Notes: generated by a model not told the origin, from the letters alone. Shown: positions 5,636 through 14,413, numbered from the stretch's first letter. The stretch: 47,569 bases of DNA from Candidatus Wolfebacteria bacterium (GCA_002401345.1 NVSU01000008.1:1-47569), one strand, 5' to 3'. Made by a program: numbers and translations.

Positions 5636-8332
5636 ATGTTACCATTTAATCATTTTACAACTAAAGCGAAAGAGGTCATCAAAAAATCACATGAGTTGGC
5701 TATTGAACGCGGTCATAATCATGTAAACACATTTCATCTGCTCACCGCACTTTTACTTCAAGAAGAAAGTATTGTTATTTCTATTGTTGATAAATTGGAA
5801 CCTGAGGTAGATTCAATGCTTCTCACAGACTCTCTTATAGAAAAAATAGAGGCTCCAGAGACTCAAAATGTACTTTCTCCATCGTATCAAATTTATATTA
5901 CTCCTGATTTGGCTCAAGTAATAGATCACTCTAATAAGGTTGCTCAATATTTGAATGATGAATTTGTATCAACTGAACATCTTTTCATTGCGATTCTTGA
6001 TGTACCGGGTGATGCACGTGACCTTATGGCACGTTTCAAAATCGATAAGGATAAGGTATTGAAAGTACTCGAGGAATTACGAACACAGACTGTCACAGAT
6101 GTGGCTGCCCCTAAGAATTTTAGATTACTTGCTAAATATTCTCGCAACCTCACTACACTCGCGCGTGAAGATAAATTAGATCCTGTAATTGGAAGAGATC
6201 AAGAAATCACGAGAATTATGCAGATCTTATCTCGTCGAACAAAAAATAATCCAATATTGATTGGTGAGGCTGGAACAGGAAAAACTGCTGTAGTTGAAGG
6301 TCTTGCACAGAGAATTGTAAAAGGAGAAATTGCTGAATCATTGAAAGATAAGGAACTCATGTCTCTTGATCTTGGTTCATTACTTGCAGGAACCAAGTAC
6401 CGAGGTGAATTTGAAGATCGACTTAAGGGGATCATGAAGGAAGTAGATCGCTCAGAAGGTAAGGTAATTCTCTTTATTGATGAATTACACACAATTGTAG
6501 GTGCCGGAGCAACAGACGGTCAAATGGACGCATCTAACATGTTAAAACCCGCACTAGCCAGAGGAGAGTTACGTGCAATTGGTGCAACGACACTTAAGGA
6601 ATATCAAAAACACATTGAAAAAGATCCTGCACTTGCTCGTCGATTTCAACCGGTATTTGTAAATGAACCGAGTCATGATGATGCAATAGCTATTCTTCGT
6701 GGATTGAAAGAAAAATATGAAATTTATCATGGTGTTCGTATTACTGATGATGCTATTGTGTCGGCAGTAAATCTGAGTACTCGATATATAACAAATAGAT
6801 ATTTACCTGATAAGGCAGTAGATCTTATTGACGAGGCATCTTCATCTCTTAGAATTGCGCTTGATAATAAGCCAGAGGAACTTGAGGCTGCTCATCGTAC
6901 AATAGTTCGATTAGAGATCGAAAAGGAGGCAATGAAGAATGAGATCGATAATAAGTCTGGAGATGTTAAGCAAGCACGAATGAGAATTCGAGCCATAGAA
7001 AAAGAAATTGCTAATCTAAAAGAAAAAACAAAAGAACTAGAACTCAAATGGAAAAATGAAAGGTCCGTATTGACTGACATACGAGCACATAAGAAAGAAT
7101 TGGAGACACTTCGTAATCAAGCTGAAACTGCACAAATGCATGCAGATCTTGGTAAGGCAGCTGAAATTCACTATGGAACCATTCCTAAGCTAGAAAAACA
7201 ATTGAATACTAAAATGACTCGATTAAAGAAATTGCAGAAATCTCGAAGAATTTTGAAAGAAGAGATTACAGGAGAAGATATTGCAGAAGTAGTATCCCGC
7301 TGGACTGGAATTCCACTTGTAAAGATGATAGAAGAGGAGAAAGAGAAACTTAAACGAATGGAAGAAGAGCTTTCAAAGAGAGTGATTGGACAAAAGCATG
7401 CTATACAAATGGTTGCAGACGTAGTGCGTCGTTCTCGAGCAGGGATTTCTGATCCTGATCGACCAATGGGATCTTTTATTTTCCTTGGCCCAACTGGTGT
7501 TGGTAAAACTGAACTTACAAAAGCTCTCGCACAATTTATGTTCAATGATGAACGTGCACTTGTAAGAATTGATATGTCTGAGTACATGGAGAAACATAGT
7601 GTATCCAAACTTATTGGTTCACCTCCTGGATATGTGGGATATGATGAATCAGGTCAACTTACTGAAGCAGTACGACATCGACCATATTCAGTTATTTTGT
7701 TTGATGAAATAGAAAAAGCTCACCCAGAAGTATTCAATATTCTTCTTCAGGTATTGGATGATGGACGTCTTACAGATGCTCAAGGAAGAGTTGTTAACTT
7801 TAAAAACACAATTATTATCCTGACATCAAATATAGGTTCTCAATTTATTCAAAAAATGGAGACTATTGGATTTAATAATAATTCAGATAGAGATGACTAC
7901 AAGCAAATGAAAGTTAAAATTGAAGGAAGTCTAAAAGATCACTTCAGACCTGAATTTTTGAACAGACTAGATGAGACCATTATATTTGATGTACTCCCAG
8001 AAGAATCAATAAGAGAAATTGTGAAGATAAGAATAGAAGTAGCTCGAAAGAGATTACTAGACAAGGGTATTGTACTAGAGGTGTCGGATGAAGCGTTGTC
8101 ATATCTTGCAAAAGAAGGATACAATCCTAGTTTTGGTGCCCGCCCACTTAATCGTCTGATTCAGACGAAGATATTAAATCCTGTTGCGACATATATAATC
8201 TCTAAGAAAACTATTAAAGGAGACTCGGTAAAGGTAACGGTTAAAAATGGGGAACTTCTTATTGAAACAAAAGCGAAGAAGCGAGTTGCAAGTAAAAAGA
8301 AAACTGCGAAGCGATCTCGAGTTGCAGCATAA
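5636..8332 (+). CDS. clpB: ClpB-type AAA+ disaggregase with a ClpC-like ClpP loop
   Basis: This Hsp100 unfoldase has two Clp_N repeats (1-150), AAA domain 1 (Walker A GEAGTGKT 210-217, Walker B FIDE near 280), a long ClpB-type coiled-coil middle domain (about 410-545) and AAA domain 2 (Walker A GPTGVGKT 618-625, RPEFLNR 771-777, GARPLNR 834-840). The middle domain includes [21 protein letters not shown]-like ClpB sequence and is far longer than that of ClpC. Yet IGF occurs at 744-746, the same distance before the FRPEF motif as the VGF ClpP-docking tripeptide of ClpC. The C-terminus is a Lys/Arg-rich tail. TATAAT lies 10 nt before the ATG. Confidence 0.92.
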   Translation: MLPFNHFTTKAKEVIKKSHELAIERGHNHVNTFHLLTALLLQEESIVISIVDKLEPEVDSMLLTDSLIEKIEAPETQNVLSPSYQIYITPDLAQVIDHSNKVAQYLNDEFVSTEHLFIAILDVPGDARDLMARFKIDKDKVLKVLEELRTQTVTDVAAPKNFRLLAKYSRNLTTLAREDKLDPVIGRDQEITRIMQILSRRTKNNPILIGEAGTGKTAVVEGLAQRIVKGEIAESLKDKELMSLDLGSLLAGTKYRGEFEDRLKGIMKEVDRSEGKVILFIDELHTIVGAGATDGQMDASNMLKPALARGELRAIGATTLKEYQKHIEKDPALARRFQPVFVNEPSHDDAIAILRGLKEKYEIYHGVRITDDAIVSAVNLSTRYITNRYLPDKAVDLIDEASSSLRIALDNKPEELEAAHRTIVRLEIEKEAMKNEIDNKSGDVKQARMRIRAIEKEIANLKEKTKELELKWKNERSVLTDIRAHKKELETLRNQAETAQMHADLGKAAEIHYGTIPKLEKQLNTKMTRLKKLQKSRRILKEEITGEDIAEVVSRWTGIPLVKMIEEEKEKLKRMEEELSKRVIGQKHAIQMVADVVRRSRAGISDPDRPMGSFIFLGPTGVGKTELTKALAQFMFNDERALVRIDMSEYMEKHSVSKLIGSPPGYVGYDESGQLTEAVRHRPYSVILFDEIEKAHPEVFNILLQVLDDGRLTDAQGRVVNFKNTIIILTSNIGSQFIQKMETIGFNNNSDRDDYKQMKVKIEGSLKDHFRPEFLNRLDETIIFDVLPEESIREIVKIRIEVARKRLLDKGIVLEVSDEALSYLAKEGYNPSFGARPLNRLIQTKILNPVATYIISKKTIKGDSVKVTVKNGELLIETKAKKRVASKKKTAKRSRVAA

Positions 8333-8396
8333 TTCACTTAACTTTTAGGTCTAAATTATATACAATCAATCTACTATCTTAACGGATAGTAGTAAT

Positions 8397-8479
8397 GCGT
8401 CGGTGCCAGAGTGGTCAATTGGAATGGACTGTAAATCCATCGGCTTCGGCCTACGCAGGTTCAAATCCTGCCCGGCGCA
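8397..8479 (+). tRNA. tRNA-Tyr(GTA)
   Basis: An 83-nt class II tRNA with acceptor GCGTCGG/CCGGCGC (one G-U pair), anticodon stem ATGGA/TCCAT around CTGTAAA (anticodon GTA), a variable arm (CGGCTTCGGCC) and T-loop TTCAAAT. The discriminator is A; CCA is not encoded. A perfect terminator-like hairpin follows seven bases later. Confidence 0.96.
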
Positions 8480-8485
8480 CAACAG

Positions 8486-8517
8486 AAAATCCACATAGTT
8501 TTTACTATGTGGATTTT
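8486..8517 (+). terminator. hairpin terminator after tRNA-Tyr
   Basis: A perfect 14-bp stem (AAAATCCACATAGT with ACTATGTGGATTTT) closes a TTTT loop. The descending arm ends in TTTT. The position just behind the tRNA fits intrinsic termination. Confidence 0.75.
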
Positions 8518-8540
8518 GTGTATGTATCGCTAGTGTAAGT

Positions 8541-8663
8541 ATTTGAACCGAAGGCGCACTTTTTTAATGAACTAAGTGACTATAAAAATGTAGCGTTTCG
8601 ACCATCGAGAGAGGCAAATCCTGCCTGTCCGCCCGTAGCTTAAGCGAAGGAGGGCCCGGCGCA
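8541..8663 (+). repeat. tRNA-associated element behind tRNA-Tyr
   Basis: The element starts with ATTTGAACC (8541-8549), the reverse complement of the tRNA-Tyr T-arm segment GGTTCAAAT. It continues with GAAGGCGCA, which resembles the start of the Leu/Cys elements. It ends with a copy of the tRNA 3' end (CAAATCCTGCC at 8615-8625 and CCCGGCGCA at 8655-8663) split by about 29 bp holding CCGCCC...GAAGGAGGG. The architecture is the same as copies A and B although the core differs. No coding potential seen. Confidence 0.6.
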
Positions 8664-8714
8664 AATAAAACAAAAGGCTTAGAAATAAGGTTTTTTTGAA
8701 AGGAAAAAGTAAAA

Positions 8715-8751
8715 TAAAAAAAGCCCGCAACTAACTTGTAGCTACGGGACT
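8715..8751 (-). terminator. terminator of the gene at 8782
   Basis: On the minus strand an imperfect stem with CCCG/CGGG and CTA/TAG pairs (8723-8747) is followed by a run of U (TTTTTTT, 8715-8721). It lies about 30 bp past the stop of the minus-strand gene. Confidence 0.65.
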
Positions 8752-8781
8752 TTAAAATGTTGTTCAATCTGCAGTCTCAGG

Positions 8782-9165
8782 TTAAATTTCCTGTTTAAAA
8801 AATGACCTATCAACGTGGAGTTTCTCAATATAGTTTTTGATAGCAGGAATGAAGGATTCAAAAGAAGAAAGCTCTATTTCGTCTGAGCCATAAAGAATGT
8901 TTTCTTTTCCCTCTCCTCGCCAAAGACATATTAGCAATAATCCATTCCTTAAAATATCTATATGCACAGTGTCACCAAATTCTGATTCACTTGCCAACGA
9001 GTTTATTTCATACAAATCATCAATGATGAATTGAAAAAGAACCTGTCCTTTGTCTTGTTCATCTACCTCTACTACTTTAAACAAAGGACATATTTCTTTC
9101 TTTAGTAAGGTTAAAAAATCTTCTTGCAGTTCAGTAAGATTGAAATTGAAATCTGTAAATTTCAT
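8782..9165 (-). CDS. hypothetical protein, 127 aa
   Basis: I do not recognise this protein. It is acidic and soluble, with no signal peptide or membrane helix. It starts MKFTDFNFNLTELQEDFLTLL and has an aromatic/hydrophobic middle (GLLLICLWRGEGKENILYG) and a helical C-terminus. It has its own terminator and is divergent from the unknown gene at 9283 across a 117-bp spacer. A real gene is likely from the uninterrupted frame, the terminator at the right place and the lack of a better frame on the other strand. Function unknown. Confidence 0.6.
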   Translation of the reverse strand: MKFTDFNFNLTELQEDFLTLLKKEICPLFKVVEVDEQDKGQVLFQFIIDDLYEINSLASESEFGDTVHIDILRNGLLLICLWRGEGKENILYGSDEIELSSFESFIPAIKNYIEKLHVDRSFFKQEI

Positions 9166-9282
9166 ATTGTTTTTTTATAGGGTTCAACATCTAATTTCTA
9201 TGGTTAATATATCAAAACAGGCAACTATTGTCAATCAAGAAATATTGTGGTAAGGTGAGGGTAGAGTGTAAATACTTTGAAA

Positions 9283-9960
9283 ATGAAATATAACGAAATT
9301 ATAAGAGAAAAAATATATGACAATCTTAAGAAAACTGGTTTATTGAATATGATACTTGAGAATAGCCAACATGCTGATATATTCAATAAGAATTTGCCTT
9401 ATACTAGGATCGATACATATGGAGAATTTGGAAAAGATGCAAATTCAATATTTATAATCAATAGTCTTCGAAAAAAGAAAGATGGAGAAATTATTTATAA
9501 TCAACCAGTTTCACTCATGCTTTATAGAATTCTTAAATCAATGGATCAAGTAAAGACATTGATTGAATCTTTATGGTCTGATGAAGTAGAAAAAAATAAA
9601 GAATATCTTGCCAAAGCAAAATTACTTCTTAGAGACCGTGCTAAATTGTCTGGTAGTAAACCGGCTAATAATAAGAATCAAGGTGCTGTACTCGTGCGTA
9701 TTGAAAAAAACGCAGACTATTTAAAAAAAGCTTTAGCAGAATCTATATGGGAGAACATAAGTTATGAAGAAAAAAAAGCCCTGATTCTTGAAACAGTAAA
9801 AGATATGTATAACCATTCAGTGCTTTATAGGTCAGATGGTTGGGTATATAAAGATGTGTTGAAGCGCGTCGAGGAGGGTATAAAGAATGATGAGATAGAT
9901 ATAAAGATAAATCATGGTGACGCTTCGTTAAAAGTGATACCAAAACAACAACGTCGCTAA
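9283..9960 (+). CDS. hypothetical protein, about 225 aa
   Basis: No family recognised. The protein is rich in Lys, Glu and Asn and predicted mostly helical, with no membrane segment. A central stretch (LWSDEVEKNKEYLAKAKLL) looks like a helix pair, and the C-terminus is basic (VIPKQQRR). The frame can be extended to a TTG at 9277, but the ATG at 9283 is preferred because it follows a TAAATA box by eight bases. A terminator hairpin lies at 10051-10079. The neighbours are poorly conserved genes and decayed fragments, so this is accessory DNA. Confidence 0.6.
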   Translation: MKYNEIIREKIYDNLKKTGLLNMILENSQHADIFNKNLPYTRIDTYGEFGKDANSIFIINSLRKKKDGEIIYNQPVSLMLYRILKSMDQVKTLIESLWSDEVEKNKEYLAKAKLLLRDRAKLSGSKPANNKNQGAVLVRIEKNADYLKKALAESIWENISYEEKKALILETVKDMYNHSVLYRSDGWVYKDVLKRVEEGIKNDEIDIKINHGDASLKVIPKQQRR

Positions 9961-10050
9961 TCATATATTAAATTGCTTTCGGGTCCTCAGTACTTCAGTT
10001 AGTTTTTATTATTTAGTACTGGCTCGTGGAGTTGGATTTCTATCCTTTAT

Positions 10051-10079
10051 AAGCCTCACTTCATCGTGAGGCTTTTTTT
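10051..10079 (+). terminator. intrinsic terminator
   Basis: AAGCCTCAC (10051-10059) pairs with GTGAGGCTT (10066-10074), followed by a T run to 10079. It probably ends the transcript of the gene at 9283-9960. Confidence 0.8.
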
Positions 10080-10111
10080 ATTTCCTCATACTTCTTGGTA
10101 TACTTCATGAC

Positions 10112-10246
10112 ATGGAAAACGAATGTATAAATATAGGTATTGCCTTTAAGTTGCCCAAGGAAATAGCTGATAAGGTGATTACATTAAGTAAGGAATTGGC
10201 TCAAGAAGGAGAGACAGTCTTTATTCTCGATAAAGAGAATTTTTAA
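10112..10246 (+). pseudogene. fragment resembling the start of a 2'-5' RNA ligase (LigT-like) protein
   Basis: A 44-codon frame begins MENECINIGIAFKLPKEI, continues with a helix (IADKVITLSKEL) and ends at FILDKENF just before TAA. The start resembles LigT/2H phosphoesterase proteins, where such a strand-helix unit precedes a 'PHITL' catalytic motif. Here the frame stops before that motif, and no second HxT half follows. I read it as the 5' remnant of a broken gene; the assignment to LigT is tentative. Confidence 0.4.
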
Positions 10247-10351
10247 TGTCCAACTGTCTAATTCGTGAGTACCTAAAAGCCATTTATCGATTGCTTTAAT
10301 ATCTAATCTCTGAATAAATTCACTATGAGCGAGAAGCTCAGATTGTTCCAT
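10184..10351 (-). pseudogene. short minus-strand frame, probable gene fragment
   Basis: The 55-codon frame starts MEQSELLAHSEFIQRLDIKA and contains a plausible amphipathic helix and KWLLGTHELDSW. Past about residue 36 it runs antisense into the LigT-like fragment, where its sequence loses protein character. This suggests the true gene was cut near 10246, where the two fragments meet. Family unknown. Confidence 0.3.
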
Positions 10352-10396
10352 AGTATATTCTTATTAAGTAATTTCTGGATTTACTATACCATAGCA

Positions 10397-10504
10397 AAAT
10401 AAAAAAGCCGCTCATACTGAGCGGCTTTAGACTACGGTGTAATCCTTGCAATGTGCTTGTTGTAATAGTTCTCATCATCTGTCACTTCTTTTATAACTTC
10501 AATC
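10397..10504. repeat. copy 1 of a ~106-bp direct repeat flanking the kinase gene
   Basis: This stretch matches 13251-13356 with one substitution and one A-run length difference. It contains the terminator stem GCCGCTCA/TGAGCGGC and the last 23 codons of the AAA-CYTH gene. The intervening ~2.75 kb holds mainly the histidine kinase. It looks like a duplication made when the kinase block moved in. Confidence 0.85.
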
Positions 10505-10548
10505 ATCTGTTCTAAAACTGTCACGTCCAACGCATATAATAAACACAT
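10432..10548 (-). pseudogene. duplicated 3' end of the AAA-CYTH gene
   Basis: The last 23 codons (IEVIKEVTDDENYYNKHIAR...) are the same as the C-terminus of the protein encoded at 13286-14413, except for the final residue (P instead of Q). Upstream of the match the frame continues for 15 unrelated codons to an ATG (MCLLYALDVTVLEQM), so a 38-residue chimeric ORF exists by chance. It lacks the ATPase and most of the CYTH fold and cannot have the parent's activity. Confidence 0.7.
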
Positions 10549-10709
10549 CTCAGTTTATGTGTCCTTTGGAGTCAAATGAAGTGTTTTTTTTGAGCAATAT
10601 TGTGATTGTTTGATATCCCTTAGAAGGAGCAAATGAGAGTTTAATCTTCTAAATGTTTTGCCTAGACAAACACTTGTCACATAGTTCCATAGTTTATATA
10701 ATAAAAAAA
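10549..10709. other. non-coding spacer with no recognised element
   Basis: No convincing ORF or RNA motif is seen here. There is a short inverted repeat ACACAT/ATGTGT (10544-10561) at the left edge and scattered T-runs. Together with the fragments to its left this forms an 838-bp stretch without an intact gene. Confidence 0.5.
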
Positions 10710-10759
10710 GCGTCATAATTGTGATTAACACGAGTTAATGCAGTTGTGGCGTTTTTTTT
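10710..10759. terminator. long hairpin with T-run before the kinase gene
   Basis: GCGTCATAATTGTGATTAAC (10710-10729) and GTTAATGCAGTTGTGGCG (10734-10751) form an imperfect stem around ACGA, followed by eight T. An A-run on the other side makes it potentially bidirectional. It ends 40 bp before the kinase start, with no gene upstream on the plus strand to terminate, so attenuation of kinase expression is possible. Confidence 0.6.
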
Positions 10760-10798
10760 GTAAATTTATTAACAATTGCTTAGGCTTTTAATTGAAAT

Positions 10799-13120
10799 GT
10801 GTTGAAAAATCTAAAAATTGGAACAAAATTAATTATTGGGTTTTTGTTGGTTGCTTTACTGGTTGGGGTTGTTGGATATTTTGGTCTTAAGGCCAGCACT
10901 GATATTGAAAAATCTTTCACAGAAGTCCGAGACCTTGGTCTTCCTGTCATTTCGGTTGTTACTGAGATCAGTAGTTATGCCAAGCGTGCCGAAGGACATC
11001 TCTATCTTTATCTTATGCTTGGGACAATAGAGGATAAGGAAAAGTTTTTTTCCAGAATAGATTCTCTGGATGATCACATTGAATTATTGGTTGAACTTGA
11101 AGAAAAGCAAAAAGAAACACAAGAAGAGAATGAGGAGGAGGAAGCTATTATTAATGAGATGCGATCTGGTAGCAAAGAGATGCGAAGGATTGGTGAAGCA
11201 CTCATTGCGGCAACAGAAGACTTTGAGTTGGAAAGTGGATATGCTGACCCCACGTATCAAGGGATATTTAATGAAATAAATGAGACAACTAGTAAAGTCC
11301 GAAGGCTCGGTGTTCAGTACGCAGAGAGAGAAACTGATAAAATAAATAGACAATCAGCAGTTATCTCAGCATCAGAAGTTCAAAGCTATATTAAAAGAGC
11401 TGAAGGGCACCTCCAGCGATATTTAATTCTCAATACGGAAATAGATAAAGAGAAGTTCTTCAAGAGATACACTTCTTTAGAGGAACACGTTGTTATTCTG
11501 GATAATCGAGTAAAAGACTCCGAGGGTAGAGAACTTGTCGCAGATATAAAGGCTATGCTGCCTTCTTTATTGAGTACGGGCGAGTCACTGATTGCAGCCC
11601 ATGATTCGGCAATAGCCGAAACAGGTACATTCGATCCGAAGAAAGAGCAAGCATCGCTTGTACAACTGAACGACATAGCTTCTTCTATTCGAAAATCGAG
11701 TGTTATGTTAGTGAAGATTGAGTCTCAGTTTGTTGGACGGAGTGAGCAGCTTACAGCTGCTGCGGCAAGAGCCCAACAAACCACGCTAATTACTATTGTA
11801 GTTGCTATGGTGATTGCCTTAAGTCTGGCTGTGATTATTTCCCGCTCCATCTCAAAGCCAATTCAGATTCTTACAGATAAAGCGGGCGCTATCTCAAGAG
11901 GTGACTTGGATATAAAGATTAATCCCGTATTACTCTCAAGGAGAGATGAGACGGGGCAACTTGCCACAGCCTTCAATACAATGACGGATAAATTACAGGA
12001 ATCATATGTAGGTTTAGAAGAAAAAGTTAATAAGATTGATGCCATCCTTCATAGCATCGGTGACGGAGTATTCGTTATTGATCATAAATATGATATCACG
12101 ATGTTTAATAAAGTAGCAGAAGATATATCAGGATTTACTACCAAAGAGGTACTTGGCAAGCGATATGAGAGTATTTTGAAATTTGTTTTTGAAAAAGATG
12201 AAAAAGTTAATGATGTATTCATTAAAAAAGCAATGGAAACTGGTGAGATCAAGAAAATGTCAAATAACACGGTATTGATCAGGAAAGATGGAACTAAAGT
12301 TCCTGTTGCCGACAGTGCAGCACCACTGAAAGATAATACTGGTAAGGTTGTTGGTGTTGTTGTTGTATTTCGTGATGTGACAAAAGAAAGAGAAGTTGAC
12401 CGTGCTAAAACTGAATTTGTTTCTCTTGCTTCTCATCAACTGCGTACCCCTCTTTCAAATATTAATTGGTATACCGAAATGTTGTTGAATAATGAGGTGG
12501 GTGAAAAGAAGGAAGATCAGCAAAAATATCTAAAGAAAATTTATCATAATAATCAACGAATGGTGGAGCTGGTGAACGCACTCTTAAATGTTTCCAGAAT
12601 AGATGTCGGTACACTGATTTTTGATGTGAAACCAGTTGATTTCAAAAAGATCGCTGAGAGCACAGTAGATGAACTTTCCTCACAGATTAACCACAAAAAG
12701 TTAACTCTAAAAAAACATTATGATACGACGCTTCCGACTATTCAGGCTGATCCTGAGGCAGTGCAGATGATTTTTCAGAACCTGCTCTCTAATGCGGTGA
12801 AATATACCCCTTCTGGAGGAACGGTAGCACTCTCTCTTGAAAAGGAAGGACCAGATATTCTTATCACCGTTTCTGATACTGGCTATGGTATAGCAAAAAG
12901 CCAGCACTCCAAAATATTTTCCAAATTATTTCGAGCGTACAATGCCAGAAAGCATGATACAGACGGGAATGGTCTTGGTCTCTATATTGTCAAATCAATT
13001 GTGGAACAAGCAGGAGGAAAGATATGGTTTGAATCAAAAGAAGATAAAGGATCAACGTTTTATGTGAAGATTCCTTTTAAAGGAATGAAAAAGAAAGAAG
13101 GTAGTACTTCGTTTGCTTAA
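10799..13120 (+). CDS. membrane sensor histidine kinase (orphan)
   Basis: The layout is TM1 (about 11-31), an extracytoplasmic all-helical sensor, TM2 (about 329-348), HAMP (about 348-402), PAS (about 410-530), HisKA with phospho-acceptor His546 in SHQLRTPL, and HATPase_c with N-box (QNLLSNAVKY, near 658), DTGYGIA and GNGLGLYIVK. The sensor contains two similar modules (KRAEGHLYLYLMLGT near 61 and KRAEGHLQRYLILNT near 199), so it is an internal duplication. The start is GTG at 10799 or TTG at 10802; no ATG is in frame nearby. No response regulator lies next to it. It sits between two copies of the AAA-CYTH 3' end. Confidence 0.92.
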   Translation: MLKNLKIGTKLIIGFLLVALLVGVVGYFGLKASTDIEKSFTEVRDLGLPVISVVTEISSYAKRAEGHLYLYLMLGTIEDKEKFFSRIDSLDDHIELLVELEEKQKETQEENEEEEAIINEMRSGSKEMRRIGEALIAATEDFELESGYADPTYQGIFNEINETTSKVRRLGVQYAERETDKINRQSAVISASEVQSYIKRAEGHLQRYLILNTEIDKEKFFKRYTSLEEHVVILDNRVKDSEGRELVADIKAMLPSLLSTGESLIAAHDSAIAETGTFDPKKEQASLVQLNDIASSIRKSSVMLVKIESQFVGRSEQLTAAAARAQQTTLITIVVAMVIALSLAVIISRSISKPIQILTDKAGAISRGDLDIKINPVLLSRRDETGQLATAFNTMTDKLQESYVGLEEKVNKIDAILHSIGDGVFVIDHKYDITMFNKVAEDISGFTTKEVLGKRYESILKFVFEKDEKVNDVFIKKAMETGEIKKMSNNTVLIRKDGTKVPVADSAAPLKDNTGKVVGVVVVFRDVTKEREVDRAKTEFVSLASHQLRTPLSNINWYTEMLLNNEVGEKKEDQQKYLKKIYHNNQRMVELVNALLNVSRIDVGTLIFDVKPVDFKKIAESTVDELSSQINHKKLTLKKHYDTTLPTIQADPEAVQMIFQNLLSNAVKYTPSGGTVALSLEKEGPDILITVSDTGYGIAKSQHSKIFSKLFRAYNARKHDTDGNGLGLYIVKSIVEQAGGKIWFESKEDKGSTFYVKIPFKGMKKKEGSTSFA

Positions 13121-13197
13121 TTGAGATGTAAGTAACATAAGGTCGACGTTCATTAATTCAGTTCGAACATTCTCTAGTACCGCGCAGATAAAAAAAG

Positions 13198-13227
13198 GTT
13201 CAGATGCGAAAGCATTTGAGTTTTTTT
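13198..13227 (+). terminator. terminator of the kinase gene
   Basis: TTCAGATGC (13199-13207) pairs with GCATTTGAG (13212-13220), with one G-U pair, around GAAA and is followed by seven T. It lies about 80 bp past the kinase stop. Confidence 0.8.
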
Positions 13228-13250
13228 GTTTTAGTACAGAGAAGAGCGGA

Positions 13251-13356
13251 AATAAAAAAAGCCGCTCATACTGAGCGGCTTTAGACTACTGTGTAATCCT
13301 TGCAATGTGCTTGTTGTAATAGTTCTCATCATCTGTCACTTCTTTTATAACTTCAA
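13251..13356. repeat. copy 2 of a ~106-bp direct repeat flanking the kinase gene
   Basis: This is the native copy: the 3' end of the AAA-CYTH gene with its terminator. The degenerate copy is at 10397-10504. Confidence 0.85.
13253..13281 (-). terminator. terminator of the AAA-CYTH gene
   Basis: GCCGCTCA/TGAGCGGC (13261-13279) with a minus-strand U-run (13254-13260) directly after the stop codon at 13286. Confidence 0.85.
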
Positions 13357-14413
13357 TAAATGAAGGAATTTGAACTGTTTTATTTTCATTTGTAAGTTCA
13401 ATTTCAAGAAGTCCTTGATTCTTCTTAATATGTTGCTTGGGCTCATTAAAGAAATCGAGTTCAAAATATTGCTCTTGCCATATGAAACAACAACGTTTTT
13501 TCTTTATGGTTTCATAATTGGGATCAAGATTTAGAAGATTTATACCAAACATTTCTTCTGAAATTGATCCTTCTTTCTCTATACGTATGCCACTGCGTGT
13601 ACCTGTCTTCACAAAGTTTTTTTGTGTGCGAGTATAGATCCATTCATTGTTTTGACCCCTTTTTCTAATCCTGTCTTCGTCACGTTCATCGTCAACATTT
13701 AGATATGATTGTTCAATATCAATTAATCTATATGTGACAGGGAACTCACTCAATCGTGGCCTTTTGACTAGATATTTATTCTCAATTTCCAGTGGCGCGG
13801 GAATTCCTAATAATGCACAAATCTCTTGTAATGTGCGATTTAATTTCTCTTGGAATCCCGTACTATTGTCTATTACTCGCAAATGAGGATGACCAATCCA
13901 GGCATCAAGTGTTTTTTGATCTAATGCTCGTGCCTGTTCAGGAGATTCCGTTCTATACTTATTATTAGAAAGCGTATAGTGCTCTTCAGCACCTAACGCA
14001 GCTGTTCGAAGATGAATTACTCCTTCATATCGCTCATCTCTTATTTGAGGAATACTCCACCCTTCCTTTTTTATAATTTCATTGAAGGATTTTTCCCCTA
14101 CATATGCCATACTGTCCATCATTCCTCTGTCGCATAAAATAAGTGTTCGTTCGTAATCCATTGCATCTGCGATTTGTCTCCATCTATTCTCTTTCTCAAT
14201 CATATGATGGAGTAGATGCTTCTGAAACTCATCATTATGTAATTTAGTTGAAAAAGGAGTAATGCCACCATTCATGAATTGAGTAGCGACTTCATCAACA
14301 ATTAGTACATTGACGCCGTATTCACTTAATTTTCTCTTGATATAGCTGAGTGCGGAAGTTTTTCCTGCGCTAGGTCCACCCACCAAGGGTACAGATATTA
14401 TTTCTTTTTTCAT
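13286..14413 (-). CDS. AAA-type ATPase fused to a CYTH domain (TTD14-like architecture)
   Basis: Residues 1-200 form a P-loop kinase-like NTPase (AAA_28 type): Walker A GGPSAGKT at 12-19, DEVATQF at 40-46, and LILCDRG at 91-97 as Walker B. Residues 207-375 form a CYTH (triphosphate tunnel) domain with the diagnostic ExExK motif E209-I-E211-N-K213, then rows of charged strands (DRIRKRG, GIRIEKE, LLEIELT). The same pairing is known from the eukaryotic protein TTD14 and bacterial relatives. CYTH domains handle triphosphates or inorganic polyphosphate; the actual substrate here is unknown. It is a single gene with its own terminator. Confidence 0.85.
   Translation of the reverse strand: MKKEIISVPLVGGPSAGKTSALSYIKRKLSEYGVNVLIVDEVATQFMNGGITPFSTKLHNDEFQKHLLHHMIEKENRWRQIADAMDYERTLILCDRGMMDSMAYVGEKSFNEIIKKEGWSIPQIRDERYEGVIHLRTAALGAEEHYTLSNNKYRTESPEQARALDQKTLDAWIGHPHLRVIDNSTGFQEKLNRTLQEICALLGIPAPLEIENKYLVKRPRLSEFPVTYRLIDIEQSYLNVDDERDEDRIRKRGQNNEWIYTRTQKNFVKTGTRSGIRIEKEGSISEEMFGINLLNLDPNYETIKKKRCCFIWQEQYFELDFFNEPKQHIKKNQGLLEIELTNENKTVQIPSFIEVIKEVTDDENYYNKHIARITQ

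Noticed and set aside
8564-8767. 67-codon minus-strand frame
   Set aside because: It lies across the tRNA-Tyr 3' repeat and the terminator at 8715-8751.
10397-13356. Insertion sequence carrying the kinase
   Set aside because: No transposase, terminal inverted repeats or short target duplications; only the long direct repeat is seen.
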